DNA of 64,000 nucleotides from NCBI GenBank assembly GCA_027924645.1, contig BSBN01000213.1, forward strand, positions 36,830,501-36,894,500. Reading direction: 5' to 3'. The DNA comes from Cunninghamia lanceolata (Eukaryota; Streptophyta; Pinopsida; Cupressales; Cupressaceae). How positions within the stretch are numbered: the stretch's first letter is position 1; each line of letters starts with the position of its first letter. Position numbers and translations under genes: made by a program. Below are positions 56,077 through 64,000 of the stretch, piece after piece. The notes beneath the pieces are model-generated. The model made no database searches. It was given only the letters and a program-made list of their open reading frames with translations, and was not told the DNA's origin.

Positions 56077-56150
56077 AAAGGGGTTGTGCTTAAATGGCAA
56101 GGCCATAAGGTTCTCAAGATGGAGATCCAAGTTCGAATCCCCCAAGTAAA
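56077..56150 (+). repeat. tRNA-like SINE head
   Basis: GGGGTTGTGCTTAAATGGCA (A-box-like) is followed by CAAGTTCGAATCCCCC (B-box) at about 56130-56145, with tRNA spacing. There is no acceptor stem or CCA-side symmetry for a functional tRNA. It lies just 5' of the LINE insertion. Confidence 0.65.
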
Positions 56151-56185
56151 TGAATAATATTATATTAATACTAGTATATTAATAC

Positions 56186-57837
56186 GTAAAAACTTCGCAA
56201 TGTCTCCGAATCATTTGCTGGCTTCCTCGCGCAAGGGTTTAAGTTCCAGTGGATTGTTGTGGGATCCGCCCGTTGACAGAAGCAAGGCCGGTCATTCTGA
56301 GGTGCGTTCTTCACCATGCAAAGATGCTATGGATCCTAGCCTCAGATTGGATCCGTGTCCAGGATCAGCGAATAGGGTTTTGATTGGCAGGGTCAAAGGA
56401 GTGAATTCCAGCCTCTGTGGTTCTGGTCTAAACATTTCCTGCTGGCCTCCAGCTTTGAATTTCAAAGCGGCTGTTAATCAAGAAGCATGTGAGCCTTTGG
56501 GGGTGCACTCAGTGGCATGGTCAGACAAATCTGGTGGCTCCAAACCATCTGTAAACCCCGGTGGTGTCTCACTAAGCCCTCCCTTTGCTGTTAAACCCGC
56601 TTCTTCAGCCCCAGAGATTTGTCTGGATAGAGTCATCTATGACAGAGAGGAATATTTGAAGGAGCATGCCTTGATTTGTAGGTTTACAAAGTTATGGCCT
56701 AAACTTTGCAATCTACATTCATGGATAGATGCAATCTGGAAGGAGAATCTAGAGGATGAAATTAGCATCTACCCATGCGCGAAAGGTTTCTTTATTCTAG
56801 AATTCAAATCTTTGGAAGATAAAGAGCTGGTGCTCAATTCCGGGTCGTGGTCTCTCCAAGGTGATCTTTTATGCATGAAACCTTGGTTCCCCTCTTTCGA
56901 TCCACGGACATAAACATTTTCTACAGCTTTCTTGTGGGTTCGATTGCCATACCTCCCGTTACAGTTCTAGGAAATGGAGTGTCTGACGGCTATTGGAAAT
57001 GGTTTGGGGAAATTACGTAGCATCTCAAAAGAAACAATCAACTTTGAAAATACAACTTTCGCTCGCTTGTGCGTAGAGATGGATGTCTCAAAAGGTATTC
57101 CAACGGAAATTTCGCTCAAAGTTGAAAATAGGCGTTGGTGGCAACCAATTGATTATGAGAAAATAGCTTTTAGATGCAAAATCTATTTTGATACAGATCA
57201 TATCACTGCTCAGTGTGGGAGAAGAAGTGTTGGTGTGAATTCCAAGGTTGTTCCGCACTACAAGCCCTCATGGTGGGATGGGGCCGAATCTCGTCATTAC
57301 GCTATCTCTCCTTCGAAGAAGAATGTAATTCCACTTTCTTCCACTCTAGAAGAACCTGTTCCAGCCGTGTCCCCCTCTTCTATGGTCTTGGAGCTCGGCC
57401 AAGCTCAGGTGTTCAAGGATGATCCGGAGGCTATAGCTGATTGCATTGACACCTCTCCACCCTCCATGGAGGAATCCAAACCCGCGATGTCAACTATCTC
57501 TTTGGGCATTTCAACAGACAACAGAGTGGGAGAGTCTACTCTGGGGGATCCAAGCGATGACTTGCTTTCCCCTAAAGCTAAACATGCCTGGACGGAGGTA
57601 AGGAGGAAGAAAATTCCTCCAAGACAATGTCATTAAGGTCCTCAAGTAAGCTGTAAATTTTGAGTTGCAATGGATTGGCCCTCAATCATGTTTTAATGAA
57701 TAGATCTGGAAAACACGATTTCATGTTGTGTTGTTGCACCCCTTGTGGAAAGGGCATGCTTTGAATGATCTTTTGAATTTACTTATTATATATAATGGGA
57801 GCCATCCCCTTGATGGCACTTACCAAAAAAAAATAAA
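56186..57837 (+). mobile_element. ORF1-only LINE with perfect 19-bp TSD
   Basis: The target duplication aatactagtatattaatac flanks the element at 56167-56185 and 57838-57856 without mismatch. It carries a 5' end of only 14 bp before the first ATG, one ORF1 of DUF4283 type with a zinc knuckle, a ~200-bp 3' UTR and an A-rich end (ACCAAAAAAAAATAAA). No endonuclease or RT is present. The long TSD and A-rich tail show LINE-type target-primed insertion. Because the 3' end is intact and the ORF1 N-terminus is present, this is a complete non-autonomous unit rather than a usual 5' truncation. Confidence 0.92.
56200..57636 (+). pseudogene. ORF1 (DUF4283 and zinc knuckle) of the ORF1-only LINE
   Basis: One frame of 479 codons from ATG 56200, broken by TAA at 56911-56913 and TAG at 56968-56970. 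The first ~130 residues are Ser/Pro/Gly-rich. DUF4283 follows (DAIWKENLEDEISIYPCAKG, LEDKELVLNSGSWSLQG, MKPWFPSFDPRT, then WVRLPYLPLQF). Next come GNGLGKLRSISKETINFENT and a knuckle FRCKIYFDTDHITAQC, whose second Cys is replaced (CKIYF instead of CxxC). It ends HAWTEVRRKKIPPRQCH. In LINEs ORF1 binds the RNA. The TAG replaces a conserved Trp in the family (FWG). Confidence 0.88.
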
Positions 57838-58114
57838 AATACTAGTATATTAATACTATGACAATAGTAATGTATTATGTCATGTTCTTTTATCATTTAA
57901 TTAATATTATATATTACTATGTTACTCATGTTTTTTAACTTTAATTTTAATATACTTAATATTAATATAATAATATTAATAAGTACAATATAAAATGTCT
58001 ATTAAAATACAATTTTTTTTTTATATGCTAACTAATCTCATTTAAGGCTATCTCAACTAATCATTTTTTTAATAATAACAATTAAAATAATATAATGTTT
58101 AATTTTGTCCAAAG

Positions 58115-58260
58115 GGTTGAGCTTAATTGGTTGAAACATTGGGTTTTTGTTGAGGAGACCTAAGTTCAAATCCCCATAGGGACATCTAAGTGACTCTTGG
58201 TCTTCCATAATTCTAAGACTATGGAATTCTAAGTTGTGACTCTTGGCTTCTAATTTCTAA
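58115..58260 (+). repeat. tRNA-derived SINE
   Basis: GGGTTGAGCTTAATTGGTTG (A-box-like) and AAGTTCAAATCCCC (B-box, about 58165-58178) are followed by a short body with GACTCTTGG repeated (about 58193 and 58239). No TSD determined. Confidence 0.6.
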
Positions 58261-58548
58261 TTTAAATATTTTAGGTTACAAAATTTATGATATATCACGG
58301 TATGAAATTTTTTAAATGTAAAGTAAAAAACTTAAAATATTGAAACCATGTACTAAAGCAAGGAATTTGCTACCTAATTTAAAGTTTTTAGGTTACAAAA
58401 TTTATAATATATCATGGTATGAAATTTTTTAAATGTAAAGTAAAAAACTTTAAATATTGAAACTATGTACCAAAGCAAGGAATTTGCAGAATTTGCTACC
58501 CAATTTAAATATTTTAGGTTACAAAATTCATAATATATCATGGTATGG
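58261..58548. repeat. ~120-bp tandem repeat, two full copies and one partial
   Basis: Units begin at about 58261, 58378 and 58504 with TTTAAATATTTTAGGTTACA and contain TATCATGGTATGAAATTTT. Copies are nearly identical, with spacing 117 and 126 bp (the second has an AATTTGC duplication). Confidence 0.9.
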
Positions 58549-59689
58549 TTAGTAATTCTTTATATTGGGCATGTGCTTAGAAAAAATGTGATAATGCCTT
58601 ACAAGTGGGAAATGGCTGCCAAATCAATCCATCGTTGTTGACATGAGAGTAATTCCAATAAATTCAATTACATATTGATATCTTCTTGTCAATGCCATCA
58701 ATTGCCATTATGTCATTTTCACAATTATTCCAATTGACAAAAAAATATATATATATATATTTATAATCCCAACATAAGATAAACGATTTTAAACTTTAAC
58801 CTTTTGTTCAAACTTTAAATACTCACGGAGAATAGCATTACGTTACTCACGAAAATTTCAACCCTGCTTGTCATCCGTCTTAAAATTTTCTTCTAAAATG
58901 ACAAGTACCATAAGTGACAGCCACTTCTAAATTTTACGAGTAGTCAAAAATAATATACAGTACACTATTTATAGAATAGAATGAAACCCCCATTGTTTTC
59001 AACAGAGAAGGATAGCCCAAAAACCCTGGGACGCCGCTGTTTCTGAAGTCAATTCTCATAATTAGAGATTCCAGTAAACAAATTGGTGATGATGACTCAA
59101 AACTGCCCTTCAAGGATGGAGGCGAAGAGGCAAGAAATGATTAGTCCCTCAAAAGAAAAAGTACCTTTGTAGACACGTCGCACACACCTTTATGCTAGGT
59201 ACTGATGCTCAAGCCTACACGAAACTTCAACATATCTTTTCAATTTGCTAAAACTTGGTTGGAGTGCAAGACTCCTGTTTCCATTACCTCCATATTTCTC
59301 CAAGCTATATATAATACAGAAGCAAAGCAAATGCAAATAACATATTTGATCTGGGTGTGTCCCAATCAATATACAAAAGAAAGCACACCATTCTTTTTTT
59401 GGTAAATTTTGCTAGTGCAGAAAGATAGATTGAAATGGCTATTGGGTTAGCAGTGACATTTGAAATTATAGGGACTGTATGGTTTATTCTGAGGGACTGG
59501 ATAGCAAGGTGTGTGTCGGTGGCCATCGAGATAGCCCGGGCTTTCCATGCAGGTGACATTGGGCCTTTACATGTTGGATAATAGGACTCCATGTTTTAAA
59601 TTTTTCCGAGGTATGTATGCATGCATGGAAAAATGGCAGTTTTGGTAATTTTGAATCTTTGATTAATGGAATATTGTTTGGTAAATTGT
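58549..59689. other. Spacer without recognised gene
   Basis: Contains an AT microsatellite at about 58742-58760. No coding sequence is supported. Short open stretches at 59205-59600 look random. Confidence 0.5.
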
Positions 59690-60460
59690 TGTCGATTTTA
59701 TGGATATCCATTTGAAATTTTGATTAAAAATTTTTAAGGACTGGTTACAGGCTGCAATCAATTTTCTACTCTGAATCAAGTCAGTTTGTCTAACCGAGGT
59801 GAACATTTAAGTAGAATTTTGATAACAGTCCCTAGAGTATAATAATACTCTATATATTCTAGTTAAATTCATTTTATTATTGATTTTATGCACACCCAAT
59901 TGAACAATTTATTTCAAAAACTTACATGGATTGCAGGTAGACTGCCATCAAAATTCTAATTGACTTTTCAAGTCCTGTGACTTTTATTTCAGTCTCTTTT
60001 TCACTCGGCTAGAAAATTTTAACGACATTAGTATTTTTTAAACGTATCGGATCTTTTGATTTTTATTGAAACCCAATTTGGATTTTTTTAAAAAGATTAC
60101 AGGATTTGCAGACAGACTGTAATTAATATTCAACTAGATTTTACATCTATGACTATTATGTTAGGCTATCTAAACGGGGAAAAACTCAAGTAGAATTCCA
60201 ATGACAGTTCTATTCTGAAAAACTAATCGATATAGTTGTTGAGGGAATCATTTCGGTTGTTTATTTCATCAAATGCCCAATTGGGATCTTAATAAAATAA
60301 TTATATGGCTTGCAGCAAGGCTATATTCAAAATTCTATTTGTGCTTTTATTCCCTTCAATTTTTATAACAGTCTGTTTATCTGGGGTAAAAATTTGAGTA
60401 GAATTTTAATGACAGTCCTAGTTGGAAAAAATAGTGGATATGAAAGAGGTAAAAATTTAA
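59690..60460. repeat. Diverged ~190-bp tandem array, four units
   Basis: Units start at about 59690, 59877, 60056 and 60258 with TTATTGATTTTATGGA-like sequence. They continue with a TTGCAGACAGACTG-like core and end with AGTAGAATTTTGATGACAGTCC. Spacing is 187, 179 and 202 bp. Identity between units is low, so the array is old. Confidence 0.78.
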
Positions 60461-61215
60461 GTCATCACAGCTTTATGTAAAATTTATTTCTTCTATGGGA
60501 TCCGGTTTCTATTTCTGGCTGCTTTGTAATTGAATTTGTGCCCTCTGGAGGCTGCTGTCAACGGTTGTGTTTTGCGACTAGATGAATCCAGTTAGGTTTG
60601 TGGTCTGGTGATTTGGTCCCCACCCTGAGCTGTTCCTTAATATGGTAGTATTTATCTATTCATGAATTGGCAAAGTCTGCTTTTGGTAGACTGTAAATCT
60701 AGTCTCAAATTGTCATCTGCATTCTTGCTTCGCACTGTAATTTGTAGTGAGAGGTGCGTCCTACAACACCCAAATAAAAAATAGGAGTCAGTTGATGCTG
60801 ATAATGCACCCAGGTTAAACATATTAGTGAGATAGCACAATTTTCAAAATAACCATACTACATGAGTGAAAGAACATAGGAATTGACACCTCAGATCACT
60901 TGAATGTCTGTTGTCAGATCTAGTTTAAAACATAAGATGGGCTGCTAGTATGTGGATTGGTCAGATGGGGCTTGGTCACGAGGTTGAAATCCAATAGGTA
61001 CATAATGTGCACAACATATAGATAAAATGAAAAAGTACCCTTGTTCCTACAAGAGGGGCTTCACATGCGAATTTGGCATTCTGGCTTCATTGAGACCTTT
61101 AGAAACATATTTACCTTTACCTTAACTTTTATCATGAAGACGAAAACATTTCCTAGCCTGTAGATGTTGACATAAACAACTTCCTGGTGTTTTTCTAGCC
61201 TGCAGTAAACTACTT
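60440..61215. repeat. Segmental duplication, copy A
   Basis: It matches 62500-63105 in order: AAATTTAAGTC, GGATCCGGTTTCTATT, GGTCTGGTGATTTGG, CTATTCATGAATTGG, TTGATGCTGATAATGCACCC, GTTAAACATATTAGTGAGA, and CAACTTCCTGGT near 61180. Copy A is longer by insertions. It holds no coding sequence I can support. Confidence 0.82.
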
Positions 61216-62136
61216 TCCACTTCCAGCCCAAATCACCCCTAGCACACCTAATACCACTTGGAAGTGGCTGAACTATGGTAAGTGACCAATCAAACTATTG
61301 AGTCAACCACAAACAAAGCCTGTGCAAAGATGTTATTTGTTGAATGCAAGCATAAATTTTGAGTCCTTTTCTCTAGGAAAACACACGTTGGATCCTTTTT
61401 CCAGAAGAGCATTAGACTGCTTGAAATGGAAAGCAGTAACTTCCATATGATCTTTTTCCACGAATACATATACTGTAATCTTTTCTGGCCAAGAATGAGG
61501 TAGCTTTTGGGCTGGCTTTATTAAGCTATTGTCTGATTTTCAAGACTGTTCTGCATTCATTTGCCAAGCAGGCCTTTTGTAATTAGTCTGGTAGCCTTGG
61601 TGATTTTTTCATGAAGTTTTAAGCCAGTTTTTTTGGTTTCCATGTTAGATCCTACTTCAGGTTTCTAAATTCGACCTTTTCAGACTCTAAAATCTGTTGC
61701 TTCTCCTGTGGTTGGACTACATTATGTTTCTATAGGCTATTTGCTTTTGAACTCTGGTCACATTTGGTTAGTATCTGCCTCTGCTACCATACTTGGACAA
61801 TCACAATTGCATGTGACATAAGCCCTTGGATATACTTGTAGTGTGGATTGAAGTGTTAAGAAATGAGCAAAGTCCAGTCACAGAAATGATCTAAGATGTC
61901 ACTTTTGAGAATAATAGACTGTGGCAGAAAAGAGAATTATTAGACAGTGAATTTTATTCATGGTTTCTTAAATTGAATGATAAAAATCTGTATACAATTT
62001 GTGAACCAAAAATTTCTGTTTAATGTATTCTGTTATTAATATTCCTCCTCCAAGAATAATCTAATAATGTTCATTTTGATCTTTCGAAGGATCTTGTAGA
62101 TGTTGAAAAAGATGGAGGACAAGAGAAACAAAGTAG
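61216..62136. other. Spacer between the duplicated blocks
   Basis: T-rich, unique within the window, no coding sequence or element recognised. Confidence 0.5.
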
Positions 62137-62535
62137 TTTGATTTTATGGATACACATTGAACATTTGATAAAAAAATTATGGATTGCAGATAGAAAATAA
62201 TGAATCTTCTTTATTTTTTTTGCCTTATTTCTTTTATTTTATCTGTTTAACAGTTAACTTGATTGAAAATTCAAATAGGATTTTGATGACATTTCTATTC
62301 TGAATAAACTAGTGGATATATGTTTGGTAAATGATTCTAGTTATTGATTTTATTGATCCCCGATTGATATTTTGATTAAAAAGTAGAATGGTTGTAGACA
62401 GAACGTGGTAAAAATCCTACTTGATTTTCTGACACTGATTTTTATGACTGTCTGTTGAGCTGTGACAAAAATCCAATTAGAATTCAGATGACAGTCCTAT
62501 TTGGAAAATAGTTCTGTAAATGAAAAGGGTAAATA
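62137..62535. repeat. Two further units of the ~190-bp repeat
   Basis: Units at about 62137 and 62341 (spacing 204) carry the same core order as the array at 59690-60460, again directly followed by the duplicated block. Confidence 0.78.
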
Positions 62536-63105
62536 ATTTAAGTCGTCGCATGTTTCATTGCAGTATTGCTCTTCATGGGATTTGGTTTCTATTCTCGGAG
62601 GCTTCCAAGTTCCAATGGATGTGGTTTGCAATTAGATGAAATCCTTGTTACCTTGTGGTCTGGTGATTTGTTTCACCACTTTAGCTGTTCTTTACTATGA
62701 TGGTTTTTGTTTCTATTCATGAATTGGGGACATCTTGTTTTGGTAGGAGACTGTAATTCTGTCTCAATTATTATGTGCAGTCTTGGGCTACACATTCTAC
62801 AGCCTGGGTGGAGGGAACTCCATATAACACAATGTTGAGTGACTTTTGCCAACGCACCCAAGTTAAACTCACTGGAGAGTTGATGCTGATAATGCACTTG
62901 GGTTAAACATATGAATGAGAGAGCACAATTTTCAAAGTAACCACATTAAATGGAGAGGAATTAGCACCTAGAATCTTTGGGATCTTGTTATTTCCAATTA
63001 TAGCATATAGATTACTTTTTATTATAAAAGGTCAAACCATTTCCTGCCAATTGGCTGTTGATGTAAACAGCTTCCTGGTATTAACCTGCCATAAATCACT
63101 TTTTA
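62500..63105. repeat. Segmental duplication, copy B
   Basis: It is the partner of 60440-61215, and includes GGTCTGGTGATTTG, CTATTCATGAATTGG and TTGATGCTGATAATGCAC. Inside, GTTAAACTCACTGGAGAGTT resembles a further local duplication of the GTTAAACATAT segment. Confidence 0.82.
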
Positions 63106-64000
63106 ATAAAATTGTGAGAGATGCTTGATATTGCGTGAGGAATATTGGTCCAGACTTGAAAGATATCTGGTGGATGACACTCTAAATTTCTGTAATTCAG
63201 ACGTGCTATAAGTGGAAGCAAATTTTAAACAAGGAATCAGAAACAGAAATGACATTCTTTCATGAGAAATAACCGGGACATAGAACCGTAACACAATATT
63301 ATTAATATGAATGTTGTACAGCTGACATTCACTTGAAAGAGATGAATGTTTGTCTACCTTCTCTACTTAACTCTAACAATTGTGTACCTTCTCTATCTAT
63401 ACACAAACATATGCATAATGGTGTAATAGAAGGCAAAGCAGTAATGGAAGATGACACAGTTGCTCTTCCAGTTGTGTCAAGGAGTAATGGTCAGTTCTGG
63501 CCTACAGGGTGTTGCCCTGCATCCCACAGGGACACTGATCCTCTATGTGCAAGTCATACCCGTCAAGTCATTTTTGGGGTTCTACTGCACAAGGTGAGTG
63601 GACGGTATCAGAGCTGAGTAAATCTAACATGTGTGCCATCATGTCCCAATGAATTGTTGATGCAGCAACCGATGCAGGGCTGAATAGGCTTCAAATGAGT
63701 AGGAGATTGGTTCTGGTGTTGATGCAAAGCATGGATTTGAGTTTAATGTTGATGATGGTCATAGAATTAGAGCTGCCAGCTGGATTGGATATGTATAGGA
63801 TTAATACTAATTACTAACTGCTCCCAGCTTGCCACCTGCTCTGTCAGCACATTCCAGCTTGAAGATGAGGCGTGGATTACTTCATCTTAATGTTGAACGG
63901 ACTTGCAGAGCTGCAGCACTGTTTCCTTAGTGAAGTAGGCAGAAGGCCATGCGTTTTAGGAGAAACAATTTCATTCAAAATGAGTGATTTGAGACTGGGC
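63106..64000. other. Right end, no gene recognised
   Basis: An open plus frame at 63333-63617 shows no family motif and I do not call it a gene. At 63610-63620 GGTATCAGAGC resembles the usual retrotransposon primer site, but no LTR end precedes it. Confidence 0.4.

Noticed and set aside
56077..56150. Possible tRNA gene (A and B boxes)
   Set aside because: No acceptor stem pairing or cloverleaf can be drawn; similar heads occur in SINE copies nearby, so it is a SINE head.
63333..63617. 94-codon plus frame near the right edge
   Set aside because: No family motif, no splice or promoter support, and no conserved copy in the window.

Overview
The window looks like nuclear DNA of a seed plant with a large, repeat-rich genome, most likely a gymnosperm (inference). 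It is AT-rich, has very little host coding sequence, and is dominated by nested, decayed plant retrotransposons with long LTRs (1.2-1.6 kb), plus LINEs, tRNA-derived SINEs and a hAT remnant. No bacterial operons, rRNA, true tRNA or CRISPR arrays are visible. The only convincing intact host coding piece is the first coding exon of an NSRP1-like nuclear-speckle splicing regulator (27686-27850, minus). A broken pectinesterase exon lies at 54488-54829.

Left block (1-18.5 kb). A hAT transposase remnant (about 7455-7800, minus) was hit in its C-terminal tail by a non-autonomous LTR retrotransposon (1136-7448, TSD aacat). That element's right LTR was later hit by a solo LTR (5270-6751, TSD taatg). 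A chromodomain-bearing Ty3/gypsy element (8649-18466, TSD gttaa) follows. Its pol has lost the RT core, RNase H and integrase. It carries another LTR inside its left LTR (9448-10910) and a roughly 3.3-kb insertion (12603 to about 15960) containing four 61-nt hairpins on a ~310-bp period.

Middle block (18.5-38.5 kb). An LTR starting at 18889 was split by a second non-autonomous element (19008-25528, TSD attat), whose only ORF is an unrecognised repeat-bearing protein of 362 aa. After the NSRP1 exon comes a decayed Ty1/copia element (29271-38518) with an internal 792-bp tandem duplication. One copy of that duplication was later hit by a gag-protease-only gypsy element (31074-36583).

Right block (38.5-64 kb). 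It holds a solo LTR (40350-41494), a 2.9-kb tandem duplication (40978-46896) carrying DUF4283-type LINE ORF1 without ORF2, and a nearly full-length two-ORF LINE (about 47110-51690, minus) whose ORF1 resembles animal L1 ORF1p. It also holds GC-rich SINEs in direct and inverted orientation, a second ORF1-only LINE with a perfect 19-bp TSD (56186-57837), and an array of ~190-bp repeats with a segmental duplication (59690-63105).

Three results stand out. (1) A short palindromic motif, AAGGGTTTTCGTCCTT, is present in one to three copies downstream of the putative TATA box in LTRs of otherwise different families. (2) ORF1-only LINEs occur at two loci with similar 3' ends, suggesting a mobile non-autonomous family. 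(3) All four premature stops in one gag are TAG at positions consistent with CAG, as expected from CHG-methylation decay. All boundaries and alignments were made by eye.
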